A stretch of 56,831 bases of DNA from Sphingobium trunci (GCF_022664535.1 NZ_JAKUJY010000025.1:1-56831); one strand, 5' to 3'; positions 1-9,331 are shown, counted from the stretch's first letter. Notes: generated by a model not told the origin, from the sequence alone. Numbers and translations are program-made.

Positions 1-1324
1 ATGGCCCGACGAGGTCGTGCAGGCCCTCGGCGAAAGGGCCGACAAGCGCAATCCGCTGCCCGGACCGGCGAAGTGGCAATATGTCTCCGTCATTCTTCAA
101 AAGGACGATCGACCGGGTCGCCGCCTTCCTCGCCAGGGCGCGGGATTGCGGGGTAAAAACCGCCTTCTTCTCGCGCGCCGGATCGATGCGCCGGAACGGA
201 TCATCGAAAAGCCCCAGCCTTTCCTTGAGTTGGAGGACACGGCCCACTGCCTGATTCAGCCTTTCCATGGGCACCTCCCCCGAATGTACCAGCGTGGGCA
301 GATAATCGCGGTAAAAGCCGCTCTGCATGCACATGTCGACCCCTGCCATGAACGCCAGCCGCGTCGCTTCACGGGCATCGGCGGCAAAGCCGTGCGCGAT
401 CATCTCCTTGTCCGCCTCATAGTCCGACACGACCAGACCGTCGAACCCCCATTCCCCACGCAATATATCGGTCAGCAGCCAGCGATTGCCCGTAGCCGGA
501 ATGCCGGACAGTTCGTTGAAGGCCGCCATCATCGTGCCCGCACCAGCCTCCAGCGCGGCCTGGAAAGGTGGGAAATGGACTTCACGCAGCGTCCTTTCCG
601 ACAGGTCGACGCTATTATAGTCCAGTCCGGCTTCTGCCGCGCCATAGGCAGCGAAATGCTTGGCGCAAGCCATCACCGCGTCCAAGTTGCGGAGGTCTCC
701 TCCCTGAAAGCCCCTGGTGCGCGCCGCGGCAAACAGCCGCCCAAGCAGAATATCCTCGCCGGCTCCCTCCACGCCCCGGCCCCACCGTTGATCCCGGGCG
801 ATGTCGACCATGGGCGCAAACACCCAGTCTATGCCCAGGGCAGCCGCTTCCACCGCAGCGGCGCGCGCAGTCTGTTCAGCCAACGCCGGTTCAAAACTCG
901 CCGCTTCGCCCAGCGGCACCGGAAAGATCGTGCGGCAACCATGGATGATATCGGCCGCGAATACCAAAGGGATGGCCAATCGGCTTTCCTTGACGGCCAC
1001 GCGCTGCATCTGCCGTGCCATCTGTGCGCCATGGCCGTTGAAAATGCCGCCCAGGCTACCCTGTCTCACCTCGTCAAGCTGCCGGCCGAAATCCGCAAGC
1101 AGATCTGCCGGGTTGAGCGCGGCCGCAGCACCGCCGCGCCAGGCCGCGAACATGAGCGTGAGTTGTCCGGCCTTTTCCTGCACGTTCATCTGCGCGATCA
1201 GGCCCTCCAGATGCGGAGACAAAGGTGCCGCCATGGTCTGCGCCAAGGCATTCACAGGGCTTTTCATCCACCCCGTCAGCATAGTTGCCGCCGCCAGCAA
1301 TGCCCTGCGCGAAATTCCGCCCAT
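1..1324 (-). CDS. bglX: GH3 beta-glucosidase, BglX-like (3' end outside window)
   Basis: The minus strand reads open without a stop from an ATG at 1324 to the window edge, giving about 441 residues of a glycoside hydrolase family 3 enzyme. The N-terminus has a twin-arginine-like SRRALLAAA stretch followed by a hydrophobic segment and an ALA-Q type cleavage site, so export to the periplasm is likely. The family motif KHFAAYG is near residue 220. LVVSDYEAD near residue 300 carries the Asp expected to be the catalytic nucleophile. The order of motifs matches E. coli BglX. The end seen here (ATRSIVLLKNDG) is the start of the C-terminal alpha/beta sandwich. It hydrolyses terminal beta-glucosyl residues in characterised relatives. 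It is divergent from a TonB receptor, which suggests joint glycoside uptake and cleavage (inference). Confidence 0.9.
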   Translation of the reverse strand, partial: MGGISRRALLAAATMLTGWMKSPVNALAQTMAAPLSPHLEGLIAQMNVQEKAGQLTLMFAAWRGGAAAALNPADLLADFGRQLDEVRQGSLGGIFNGHGAQMARQMQRVAVKESRLAIPLVFAADIIHGCRTIFPVPLGEAASFEPALAEQTARAAAVEAAALGIDWVFAPMVDIARDQRWGRGVEGAGEDILLGRLFAAARTRGFQGGDLRNLDAVMACAKHFAAYGAAEAGLDYNSVDLSERTLREVHFPPFQAALEAGAGTMMAAFNELSGIPATGNRWLLTDILRGEWGFDGLVVSDYEADKEMIAHGFAADAREATRLAFMAGVDMCMQSGFYRDYLPTLVHSGEVPMERLNQAVGRVLQLKERLGLFDDPFRRIDPAREKKAVFTPQSRALARKAATRSIVLLKNDGDILPLRRSGQRIALVGPFAEGLHDLVGP

Positions 1325-1395
1325 AGTCCCTCTCAGTCCATATATTCGGTTCAGCCACTGCTCCGAGGAGGCGCTTGTGCACCATAAGGCATACG

Positions 1396-1416
1396 TTTGC
1401 AATTTTCCCTTGCAAA
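1396..1416. promoter_or_regulatory. Inverted repeat between GH3 and TonB receptor genes
   Basis: TTTGCAA (1396-1402) and TTGCAAA (1410-1416) form a perfect 7-bp inverted repeat with a 7-nt spacer. It lies 72 nt upstream of the GH3 start and 55 nt upstream of the receptor start, in the divergent promoter. It looks like an operator. The regulator is unknown and not encoded in the window. Confidence 0.45.
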
Positions 1417-1471
1417 GGTTTGCTTAAATGCTATCCACTGCAATCACAACATGCCTTATGGGGAGGAATCG

Positions 1472-3964
1472 ATGCGTATCGCTTATCTGCTTGCCGGCAG
1501 TGCTCTGCTTGCCATCCCGCAATTTGCTTCAGCCCAGGCGGACTCCACGCAGGTGGATGCGTCCGACACCGCCGCGCAGCAGGCCGCAGGAGAAGCCAGC
1601 GGCGCCGACATCATCGTAACCGGCGTCGCGCGCGGAGTGAACCGTCTCAATACATCGATCTCCGTCAGTTCGATCGGCTCCGACCTCACGGAAAAGGTGC
1701 CGCCCCGCAACACCGCGGAAATCCTGCGCAACCTGCCGGGTGTGCGAGTCGAGGCATCGGGCGGTGAGGGTAACGCCAATATCTCCGTCCGCGGCCTGCC
1801 GGTCGCTTCGGGTGGCGCGAAGTTCCTGCAGCTGCAGGAAGATGGCCTGCCTGTCCTGGAATTCGGCGACATCATCTTCGGCAATGCCGACATCTTCATT
1901 CGCAACGACCTGTCGCTATCGCGCATTGAGTCGGTGCGTGGCGGTTCCGCATCCACTTTCGCGTCCAACTCGCCGGGCGGCATCATCAACTTCATTTCCA
2001 AGACGGGTGAACAGGATGGCGGATCCTTCCAGCTGTCGAGCGGCATCGACTATCGCGAGTTCCGCACGGATTTTGCCTATGGCGGTCATATCGATGCGAC
2101 CACCCGTTATGAACTGAGCGGCTTCTACCGCATCGGCGACGGGCCGCGCCGGGTGGGTTATGACGCCATGCGCGGCGGCCAGATCAAGGCCAACATCACG
2201 AAGGAATTTACCGGCGGCTACATCCGCCTCTATGGCAAATATCTGGACGATCGCAGCATTTCCTACCTGCCCAACCCCGTCCTCGTCACGGGAAGCAACG
2301 GCAGTCCCGATTATTCCAGCCTGCCCAATTTCTCGATCAACCGGGATTCGCTGCACAGCCGCTACATCAACCAGATCTTGACGCTGGACGGCAGCAACCG
2401 TCCTACCACGCGCGATATTTCCGACGGCATGCATCCTGTCGTGAAATCGCTCGGTCTGGAAGGTCAGGTGGAAATCGCCGATGGTTGGAATATTACCGAA
2501 CGCTTCCGCTATTCCGGCATATCGGGCAATTTTGTTTCACCCTTTCCGGCATCGGTCGGCGATGCGCAGACCGCAGCCAACAGCTTTGCAGGCACAGGTG
2601 CGCAGCTTTTCTACGCCAGCGGGCCGCTCTCAGGACAGCGTGTAACCAATCCCGCCACGATTGGCGGCAACGGCTTGCTGGCCAATGTCGTACTGTTCGA
2701 TGTCGATCTCAACAAGCTCGATAACATCACCAACGACATCCGCATCAATGGCGACGTGGCTCTGGGCGGCGGCAAGCTGACCGTGACGGCAGGTTTCTAC
2801 AAGTCGCGCCAATATGTGAACACCGACTGGTTGTGGACATCCTTTTTCCAGACGGTCGAAGGACATGGCAATTCGGTCCTCGTCGACATCCGCAACGCGG
2901 CAGGTGTTTCCCAGACCCAGAACGGCCTGCTCTATTCCGCCGCCTTCTTCGGCAATTGCTGCCGCCGCAGCTATGATATGCGATATGATACCAACGCGCC
3001 ATTCGCACAGCTCGGTTACGAGATCGGTCGCCTGAATGTCGACGGCAGTTTACGCTATGACTTCGGTCGCGCACGCGGCAGCGTGTCGGGTGCCGAACTG
3101 ACCGGCGTGCCGGGTGTCGAAACATTCGATATCAACGGCGATGGCGTGATTTCCCCCGCCGAACGGTCAGTGGCCTATATCCCTGCCGGGACGACCGCGT
3201 CGGTTCGCTATAATTACAGCTATCTGTCCTATTCGGTCGGTGCGAACTACCGCCTGTCGGATTCGGTCTCGCTCTTTGCGCGCTATAGCCGTGGCGGTCG
3301 TGCGAATGCCGACCGCCTGTTGTTCGGTCCGCTCATCAACACGGCGACCGGCGGTCTTGTGAACGGCGCGAAGCCCTACGACTTCGTAAAGCAGGCCGAA
3401 GGCGGCGTGAAATTCTCCAGCGGTCCGGTCGCCTTGTACGCCACCCTGTTCCATGCGAACACGCAGGAAACCAACTATCTGTTATCGGAACAACAGTTCA
3501 CCAGCCGCCGCTATGGCGCGACCGGGGTTGAGGTCGAAGGCCGCTATCGGGCTGGGCCTTTCTCGATCACGGCCAGCGGCACCTATACCGACTCGACGAT
3601 CAAGAGTGATGCGACCAATGCCGCGCTCGATGGCAATCGTCCGCAGCGTCAGGCGATGTTTGTCTATCAGACAACACCGCAGCTTGATTTTGGCCGCGTC
3701 ACTCTGGGCGCCAACATCATCGGTACGACGTCAAGCTACACGCAGCCGGTGAACCAGCTGAAGCTGCCGGCCTACACGCAGGTCAACGCCTTCCTGTCCG
3801 TACGGCCCGTCAATAATGTGACTGTGAACGTCAACGCCAACAATCTTTTCAACGTCAAGGGCTTCACGGAGGCTGAGGACGCGTCGATCCCGACGAACGG
3901 CATTGTCCGCGCCCGGTCCATCAATGGGCGGACGATCGGGGCTTCGGTACGCTTCGACTTTTGA
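1472..3964 (+). CDS. TonB-dependent outer-membrane receptor
   Basis: This is an 830-residue TonB-dependent receptor. I chose the ATG at 1472 because GGGGAGG precedes it and the product then begins with a clear signal peptide (MRIAYLLAG...ASAQA); an in-frame ATG at 1397 would lack both. The plug domain follows, with a TonB-box-like IIVTG stretch and the VRG..ASTFASNSPGGIINFISKTG motif, then a beta-barrel ending in aromatic VRFDF, as expected for outer-membrane insertion. An extracellular loop contains DINGDGVISPAE, an EF-hand-like calcium-binding sequence. The neighbouring divergent GH3 glycosidase hints at an oligosaccharide or glycoside substrate, but the ligand cannot be read from the sequence. 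Confidence 0.92.
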   Translation: MRIAYLLAGSALLAIPQFASAQADSTQVDASDTAAQQAAGEASGADIIVTGVARGVNRLNTSISVSSIGSDLTEKVPPRNTAEILRNLPGVRVEASGGEGNANISVRGLPVASGGAKFLQLQEDGLPVLEFGDIIFGNADIFIRNDLSLSRIESVRGGSASTFASNSPGGIINFISKTGEQDGGSFQLSSGIDYREFRTDFAYGGHIDATTRYELSGFYRIGDGPRRVGYDAMRGGQIKANITKEFTGGYIRLYGKYLDDRSISYLPNPVLVTGSNGSPDYSSLPNFSINRDSLHSRYINQILTLDGSNRPTTRDISDGMHPVVKSLGLEGQVEIADGWNITERFRYSGISGNFVSPFPASVGDAQTAANSFAGTGAQLFYASGPLSGQRVTNPATIGGNGLLANVVLFDVDLNKLDNITNDIRINGDVALGGGKLTVTAGFYKSRQYVNTDWLWTSFFQTVEGHGNSVLVDIRNAAGVSQTQNGLLYSAAFFGNCCRRSYDMRYDTNAPFAQLGYEIGRLNVDGSLRYDFGRARGSVSGAELTGVPGVETFDINGDGVISPAERSVAYIPAGTTASVRYNYSYLSYSVGANYRLSDSVSLFARYSRGGRANADRLLFGPLINTATGGLVNGAKPYDFVKQAEGGVKFSSGPVALYATLFHANTQETNYLLSEQQFTSRRYGATGVEVEGRYRAGPFSITASGTYTDSTIKSDATNAALDGNRPQRQAMFVYQTTPQLDFGRVTLGANIIGTTSSYTQPVNQLKLPAYTQVNAFLSVRPVNNVTVNVNANNLFNVKGFTEAEDASIPTNGIVRARSINGRTIGASVRFDF

Positions 3965-3972
3965 TAGCGCAT

Positions 3973-4008
3973 GCCTGCCGGATTTCGCACGAGCGAGATC
4001 CGGCAGGC
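3973..4008 (+). terminator. Hairpin after TonB receptor
   Basis: GCCTGCCGGAT (3973-3983) pairs perfectly with ATCCGGCAGGC (3998-4008), 9 nt after the receptor stop. The loop contains a further short pairing. There is no downstream T-run, so it may be a non-canonical terminator or a 3'-end stabilising hairpin. Confidence 0.5.
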
Positions 4009-4395
4009 TGGGACCGACCTGTTCTGAGCGCCGGCTGCGACAGATTTCCTCTTGATCCCCGTGCAATTGACGGATGTTTCAGACATATCTGTACGCACCA
4101 CCGATCAAAATGGCACCCAGTGGAAATGCGCCGCCACGCCGCCAATGTCCGTTATCCGCGCAATCGTGCCCCGAAGCTGACCGGCGAGCCGAAGAAATGG
4201 CGGACGCGCGCTTCTGAGGCGAGCCGCCCGCATCAGACATGCACTCAGATGAAAATCCGCCGACATTCGGCAGGGGAAAGTATCGTCCGGTCAATACTTT
4301 CAAAATGTCCCATTTTTCTGTAGATTGCGACAAACGGTTGTTATCCGAAGGCGACTCGCAAGGTCGACAACCCGCTCGGCCAGAGCCGCCTCACC
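4009..4395. other. Gene-free stretch upstream of the oxidase operon
   Basis: I see no convincing gene here on either strand. Short open frames lack family resemblance and ribosome-binding sites. The only structured element is the AAAATG-TCC-CATTTT palindrome listed separately. The stretch presumably holds the oxidase promoter. Confidence 0.4.
4302..4316. promoter_or_regulatory. AAAATG-TCC-CATTTT palindrome upstream of cox operon
   Basis: A perfect 6-bp inverted repeat with a 3-nt centre lies about 80 nt upstream of the first oxidase gene in an AT-rich patch. It is a candidate operator; no regulator is assigned. Confidence 0.35.
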
Positions 4396-5283
4396 ATGGG
4401 TGGGAGAGGGCCTGTGCCGATTGCGGTCGCCATCGCCGTGCTGGTGTTTGGTTCGGTCGCCTTCCACTTGCTCAGTCCATGGTGGCGAACGCCGATTGCG
4501 TCCAACTGGGGATCCATAGACTCCGCGCTCGACGTGACGCTGTGGATTTGCGCGGCGGCGTTCGTCCTTCTCAATCTCTTCCTGGCCTGGGCGCTGGTGC
4601 GATATCGGCACCGGCCCGGCCATCACGCCCATTACGAACCGGAAAATAGTCGGCTCGAAAAACGGCTGACCTTCTGGACGGCCATCGGTATCGCCGGGAT
4701 GCTGGCGCCAGGGCTGGCCGCCTGGGGCAAATTTGTATCGGTGCCCAAGGATGCGACGATCATCGAGGCGGTCGGGCAGCAATGGCAATGGTCATTCCGC
4801 TACCCTGGCCCCGATGGTGTGCTGGGTGCCGCAGCGGTCAAATATGTGACGCCGGACAATGTGCTGGGACTCGATCCGCTCGATCCCTATGGCCGCGACG
4901 ACCTGCTGATCGAAACCGGCGACCTGCATCTGCCCTTGGGCAAGCCCGTGAAGATCCTGCTGCGGTCCAAGGACGTTCTGCACGACTTCTACGTGCCGGA
5001 ATTTCGCGCGAAGATGGACTTGGTGCCCGGCATCGTCACCTATTTCTGGATGACGCCGACGAAGACCGGGACGTTCGATATACTCTGCGCCGAACTGTGC
5101 GGCACCGGCCATCATCAAATGCGCGGCAAGGTGGTGGTCGAGACGCCCAAGGCGTTCGCCGCCTGGCAGGCGCAACAGAGCAGCTTTGGGCAGATACTGG
5201 CCGAGGCGCCTCCGGCCGCCATGTCGATCCTGCTGATCAAGGCGAACGCCTGCACGGTCCCCGCCTCCTGGAGCATCCGCTGA
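4396..5283 (+). CDS. coxM: Cytochrome c oxidase subunit II (CoxM type)
   Basis: This 295-residue protein is subunit II of a haem-copper oxidase. Two N-terminal membrane helices (about residues 8-28 and 48-70) are followed by a periplasmic cupredoxin domain. That domain carries the CuA signature CAELCGTGHHQM near residue 233 and the upstream His in HDFYVPEF. It takes electrons from cytochrome c. The ATG at 4396 lacks a good ribosome-binding site. An in-frame GTG at 4414, preceded by GGGAGAGGG, may be the true start. The stop overlaps the subunit I start by one base (TGATG). Layout follows the alternative oxidase coxMNOP described in Bradyrhizobium, so the symbol is by analogy. Confidence 0.92.
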   Translation: MGGRGPVPIAVAIAVLVFGSVAFHLLSPWWRTPIASNWGSIDSALDVTLWICAAAFVLLNLFLAWALVRYRHRPGHHAHYEPENSRLEKRLTFWTAIGIAGMLAPGLAAWGKFVSVPKDATIIEAVGQQWQWSFRYPGPDGVLGAAAVKYVTPDNVLGLDPLDPYGRDDLLIETGDLHLPLGKPVKILLRSKDVLHDFYVPEFRAKMDLVPGIVTYFWMTPTKTGTFDILCAELCGTGHHQMRGKVVVETPKAFAAWQAQQSSFGQILAEAPPAAMSILLIKANACTVPASWSIR

Positions 5284-7001
5284 TGGCTACCACCCTGGCC
5301 GACGACCTGCGCCCGCTGCATCATCCGCATAGCTGGGTCACCCGGTATATCTGGAGCCAGGATCACAAGGTCATCGCCATCCAATATAGCTGCACCGCCA
5401 TCGCCATTGGGCTGGTGGCGCTGGTGCTGTCGGCGCTGATGCGATTGCAGCTGGGCTTCCCTGGCGCTTTTCCCGCGATCACGCCGGATAATTACCTGCA
5501 ATTCGTGTCGATGCACGGCATGATCATGGTCGTTTATCTGCTCACCGCCCTGCTGCTCGGCGGCTTCGGAAACTATCTGATCCCGTTGATGATCGGCGCG
5601 CGGGACATGGTGTTTCCCTTCGTCAATATGCTGAGCTACTGGTTTTACCTGCTCTCGGTGATCGTGCTGGTGGCGGGTTTCTTCGTGCCGGGCGGGCCTA
5701 CCGGCGCGGGCTGGACGCTCTATCCGCCGCAGGCGATCAGCGAAGGGACGCCCGGACATCAATGGGGCATCGTCACCATGCTCGTCAGCCTCGCGATCTT
5801 CGTCGCGGCGTTCACCATGGGCGGCCTCAACTATGTGACGACGGTGCTTCAGGCGCGGACGCGGGGCATGACGCTGATGCGGATGCCGCTGTCGGTGTGG
5901 GGCATCTTCACCGCTTCGGTCATGGGCCTGCTGGCGTTCCCCGCACTGTTCGTCGCCGCGATCATGATGCTGTTCGATCATCTTGCCGGCACCAGCTTCT
6001 TCATGCCGACGATGCAGTCGGCCGGCGCGATCACATCGACGCAGGGGGGCAGCCCGCTGCTCTTCCAGCACCTCTTCTGGTTCTTCGGCCATCCGGAGGT
6101 CTATATCGTCGCGCTTCCCGCCTTCGGCATCGTGTCGGACCTGGTCAGCGTCCACGCGCGACGCAATATCTTCGGCTATCGCATGATGGTCTGGGCGATC
6201 GTGATCATCGGCGCGCTCAGCTTCCTCGTCTGGGCGCATCATATGTATGTGTCGGGCATGAACCCCTATTTCGGCTTCTTCTTCGCCACATCGACGCTGA
6301 TCATCGCCATTCCCACCGCGATCAAGGTCTATAACTGGATGCTGACCCTGTGGCGCGGCAACATCCATATGCGCGTGCCGATGCTGTTCGCCATCGCCTT
6401 CATCTTCACCTTCATCCATGGCGGCCTGTCAGGGCTGTTCCTGGGCAATGTGAGCGTCGACGTACCGTTGTCGGACACATTTTTCGTGGTGGCGCATTTC
6501 CACATGGTCATGGGCGTGTCGCCGGTGCTGGTGATCTTCGGCGCCATCTATCACTGGTATCCCAAGATCACGGGCCGGATGTGGAACGAGACACTGGGCA
6601 AGCTCCATTTCTGGATCACTTTCCTCGGCGTCTACGCGATCTTCCTGCCGATGCATTATCTCGGCATATTGGGCGTGCCGCGCCGATATTACGCACTGGG
6701 GCAAGCGGACTTCATCCCGCCATCGGTGCATTTGGCCAACCAGTGGATCAGCATCGCGGCGCTGGCGGTGTTCGCGGCGCAGAGCCTGTTCTTCTTCAAC
6801 ATGATCTGGAGCCTGTTCCGAGGCCCGAAGGCCGATCCCAATCCCTGGGGCGCGGCGAGCCTGGAATGGCAGACGCCGCAGACACCGCCCGCCCATGGCA
6901 ATTGGGGGCCGAAGCTGCCCATCGTCTATCGCTGGGCCTATGATTACAGTGTCCCCGGCGCCGAACGCGACTTCATCCCGCAGACGGAGCCGCGCGCATG
7001 A
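5283..7001 (+). CDS. coxN: Cytochrome c oxidase subunit I (CoxN type)
   Basis: This is the 572-residue catalytic subunit of an aa3-type haem-copper oxidase with about twelve membrane helices. Visible ligands and proton-path residues include the haem a His in SMHGMIMV, the CuB His, cross-linked Tyr and channel Glu in FFGHPEVYIV, the CuB pair in WAHHMY, and the two haem His in VVAHFHMVMG. It starts at the ATG that overlaps the subunit II stop. The frame continues open upstream only as an out-of-frame shadow of subunit II. Its stop overlaps the next gene by 4 nt (ATGA), indicating one translationally coupled operon. No haem a synthesis or copper chaperone genes are nearby. Confidence 0.95.
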   Translation: MATTLADDLRPLHHPHSWVTRYIWSQDHKVIAIQYSCTAIAIGLVALVLSALMRLQLGFPGAFPAITPDNYLQFVSMHGMIMVVYLLTALLLGGFGNYLIPLMIGARDMVFPFVNMLSYWFYLLSVIVLVAGFFVPGGPTGAGWTLYPPQAISEGTPGHQWGIVTMLVSLAIFVAAFTMGGLNYVTTVLQARTRGMTLMRMPLSVWGIFTASVMGLLAFPALFVAAIMMLFDHLAGTSFFMPTMQSAGAITSTQGGSPLLFQHLFWFFGHPEVYIVALPAFGIVSDLVSVHARRNIFGYRMMVWAIVIIGALSFLVWAHHMYVSGMNPYFGFFFATSTLIIAIPTAIKVYNWMLTLWRGNIHMRVPMLFAIAFIFTFIHGGLSGLFLGNVSVDVPLSDTFFVVAHFHMVMGVSPVLVIFGAIYHWYPKITGRMWNETLGKLHFWITFLGVYAIFLPMHYLGILGVPRRYYALGQADFIPPSVHLANQWISIAALAVFAAQSLFFFNMIWSLFRGPKADPNPWGAASLEWQTPQTPPAHGNWGPKLPIVYRWAYDYSVPGAERDFIPQTEPRA

Positions 7002-7588
7002 ACCTGATCGCGCGCCTTTCCGAACGCAGTTGGGAACCGGCGAGCGACAGGCTGGACCTGTCGCACCGCCCTTCGGCGGGCGCGGTCGGGCTTGCCGCCT
7101 ATGCGGCGGTGATGGCCGTCATGTTCTCGCTGGTGATGGTCGCCTATGTCATGCGCATGGGGCTGCACGCGGCCATGGGTCATGCGGACGACTGGGTGGC
7201 GATGCCCCACCCGCCCCTGCTCTGGATCAACAGCGCGGTTCTGGTCATGAGCAGCGTCGCCTGGGAAGTGGCGCGGCGAGCCGCGGAGCGGGGCGAGGCG
7301 AGCAGGGCGCCGCTCCTGGGCGGGGCGCTGGGGCTATGCTTTCTCGGCGGGCAGTGGCTGCTCTGGCGGCATTATCAGGCAGCGGGCTATTATCTCGCGA
7401 GCAACCCGGCCAATGCCTTCTTCTACCTGCTGACCGCGCTGCATGGGGTGCATATCGCAGGCGGGCTGGTCGCCGCGGCATGGGTGCTGGCCTCGCGGAC
7501 CCTGCCGCATGTGCGGCTGTGCGCGCTCTACTGGCATCTGCTGCTGCTCATCTGGATGGCGATCGCCGTCCTGCTGCTGCTGACTTGA
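6998..7588 (+). CDS. coxO: Cytochrome c oxidase subunit III-like protein, first copy (CoxO type)
   Basis: This 196-residue membrane protein has about five hydrophobic helices and the subunit III pattern NAFFYLLTALHGVHIAGG followed by a C-terminal LYWHLLLLIWM helix. It resembles the C-terminal part of subunit III but is short. A second subunit III-like gene follows directly. Two such genes in a row are the hallmark of the coxMNOP-type alternative oxidase. The start ATG overlaps the subunit I stop by 4 nt. The symbol is by analogy. Confidence 0.82.
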   Translation: MNLIARLSERSWEPASDRLDLSHRPSAGAVGLAAYAAVMAVMFSLVMVAYVMRMGLHAAMGHADDWVAMPHPPLLWINSAVLVMSSVAWEVARRAAERGEASRAPLLGGALGLCFLGGQWLLWRHYQAAGYYLASNPANAFFYLLTALHGVHIAGGLVAAAWVLASRTLPHVRLCALYWHLLLLIWMAIAVLLLLT

Positions 7589-7598
7589 GGTTCGCGCC

Positions 7599-8294
7599 AT
7601 GCTCCAAACCACGCAGGATCGCAGAGACAAGGAAGTCATAACCCCCATCCTGCGCGAGATCGCGGCCGACTGGTCGGCGGATCAGGAGGTGTTTCGCCAT
7701 ACCCATTGGGGCAAGGCGATGATGTGGATCTTTCTGCTGTCCGATAGCTTCATCTTCTCCTGCTTCCTGACCGGATACATGACGATGCGGGCTTCGGCCG
7801 TGCTGCCCTGGCCCAACACGGCGGAGGTTTTCGCGCTCCATATCGGCGGGCGGGACATTCCGCTCGTCCTGATCGCGATCATGACCTTCGCGCTCATCAG
7901 TTCCAGCGGCACGATGGCGATGGCCGTGAATTTCGGCTACCGGCGCGACCGGCGCAAGACGGCGGCGCTGATGCTGCTAACCGCGCTGTTCGGCCTGACC
8001 TTCCTTTCCATGCAGGCGTTCGAATGGACCAAGCTGATCTTCGAAGAGGGCGTGCGGCCCTGGTACAACCCCATGGGCGCGCCGCAGTTCGGCGCTTCCT
8101 TCTTCATGATCACCGGCTTTCACGGGCTGCATGTCACCTGCGGGGTCATCCTGCTGCTGATCATCGCGTCGAAGGTCGCGCGTGGCCATTATGACCGGAC
8201 GGGCGATTACAGCGCGGTCGAGATTGCGGGGCTCTACTGGCATTTCGTCGATCTCGTCTGGGTCTTCATCTTCGCATTCTTCTACCTGTGGTGA
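7599..8294 (+). CDS. coxP: Cytochrome c oxidase subunit III-like protein, second copy (CoxP type)
   Basis: This 231-residue subunit III homologue has about five membrane helices, the motif FFMITGFHGLHVTCG, and a typical ending LYWHFVDLVWVFIFAFFYLW. Subunit III stabilises the catalytic core and the proton-uptake path in aa3 oxidases. It starts 10 nt after the first subunit III-like gene, within the same operon. Confidence 0.9.
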   Translation: MLQTTQDRRDKEVITPILREIAADWSADQEVFRHTHWGKAMMWIFLLSDSFIFSCFLTGYMTMRASAVLPWPNTAEVFALHIGGRDIPLVLIAIMTFALISSSGTMAMAVNFGYRRDRRKTAALMLLTALFGLTFLSMQAFEWTKLIFEEGVRPWYNPMGAPQFGASFFMITGFHGLHVTCGVILLLIIASKVARGHYDRTGDYSAVEIAGLYWHFVDLVWVFIFAFFYLW

Positions 8295-8299
8295 GCGCC

Positions 8300-8653
8300 A
8301 TGAAGCGGGACTTGTCCGACGCCGATGTCCAGGCTGCGCATGAACGGATACATCATCCGATCAGCCTTTATCTCAAGGTCTGGGGCTATCTTTTCGTGCT
8401 CAGCACGCTGTCCTATCTGGTCGACTATATGCATGTGCAGGGGATCGTCCGCTGGACGCTGATCCTGCTGTTCATGCTGCTGAAGGCGGGGCTGATCCTG
8501 TCCATATTCATGCATCTCGCATGGGAACGGCTGTCGCTGATCTACGCGATACTGACGCCGCCGCTGGTGCTGCTGGTGCTGGTGCGGATCATGACGATCG
8601 AGGCACACTATGCCTTCTGGACAAGGGCGATCTTCATGGGCGGGGGAGGCTGA
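8300..8653 (+). CDS. Small oxidase subunit IV-like membrane protein (CyoD/COX4 family)
   Basis: This protein of about 117 residues has three hydrophobic helices and the pattern LKAGLILSIFMHLAWE typical of prokaryotic subunit IV (CyoD-like) proteins. The ATG at 8300 lies 5 nt after the coxP stop. An in-frame GTG at 8288 overlaps coxP and is a possible alternative start. The family is thought to help assemble or stabilise the oxidase. Confidence 0.8.
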   Translation: MKRDLSDADVQAAHERIHHPISLYLKVWGYLFVLSTLSYLVDYMHVQGIVRWTLILLFMLLKAGLILSIFMHLAWERLSLIYAILTPPLVLLVLVRIMTIEAHYAFWTRAIFMGGGG

Positions 8654-8656
8654 ACC

Positions 8657-9331
8657 ATGGGGCGGATGCACTGGGTGGTGACGGGGCTGTGCGTCGCGGG
8701 GGCCGCGGCGTCGGCCTGGAGCTTCAACTGGTTTTCGGGTCAACTCTATTCGCGTGCCAACGCCGGCGACCTTGCCTACAAGCCCGACGACATGCCGCCG
8801 CGCATAGATATGGCATCGGTGCAGCGCGACTGGCCGGCGAGCCTCGACGATCCGGCGGATGGCAATCGGCTGATCGCCTATCATCGTGACATGCGCGGGA
8901 AGGCGCCCCTGCCCTCGGCCGGCGCTGATGCCGACGTCACCGCCGCCGCCCCGCCAGCGGACCTGGGAACGCTGCTCGCCAGTGCCGATCCCGATGCGGG
9001 CAAGGCGAAGGTCCAGCTCTGCGCCAGCTGTCATGACCTCAGTCAGGGCGGCCCGAACCGGATCGGCCCCAACCTCTGGGGCGTGGTCGGTCGCCCGGTG
9101 GCGAGCCATGCGGGCTTTGCCTATTCATCCGCCATGAAGGCGCATGGCGGCGCGTGGAGCTATGCCAAGCTGTTCGAATTCCTCGCTTCCCCGGGGCGCG
9201 ACGTGCCGGGGACGAAGATGGGCTTTGCCGGGCTGCGCCGGCCCGAAGATCGGGCGGCCGTGATCCGCTATCTGGCGACCTTGGGAAATGGAGCGCCGCC
9301 TTTGCCAGCGCCGAAGGCCGCAACCGACTGA
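8657..9331 (+). CDS. Membrane-anchored class I cytochrome c
   Basis: This 224-residue protein has an N-terminal hydrophobic segment (about residues 5-25) that probably anchors it in the inner membrane. A long linker is followed by a cytochrome c domain with the haem-binding CASCH motif at about residues 122-126. The axial Met lies in VPGTKMGFAGL. It starts 3 nt after the subunit IV-like gene and ends the oxidase operon. The likely role is to deliver electrons to the CuA site of this oxidase (inference from context). Confidence 0.88.
   Translation: MGRMHWVVTGLCVAGAAASAWSFNWFSGQLYSRANAGDLAYKPDDMPPRIDMASVQRDWPASLDDPADGNRLIAYHRDMRGKAPLPSAGADADVTAAAPPADLGTLLASADPDAGKAKVQLCASCHDLSQGGPNRIGPNLWGVVGRPVASHAGFAYSSAMKAHGGAWSYAKLFEFLASPGRDVPGTKMGFAGLRRPEDRAAVIRYLATLGNGAPPLPAPKAATD

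Noticed and set aside
17..1387. Long plus-strand open frame of 456 codons
   Set aside because: It is the antisense shadow of the GH3 gene, whose minus-strand product has clear family motifs.
3961..4333. Short open frames on both strands upstream of the oxidase operon
   Set aside because: No ribosome-binding site, no family resemblance, and biased composition.
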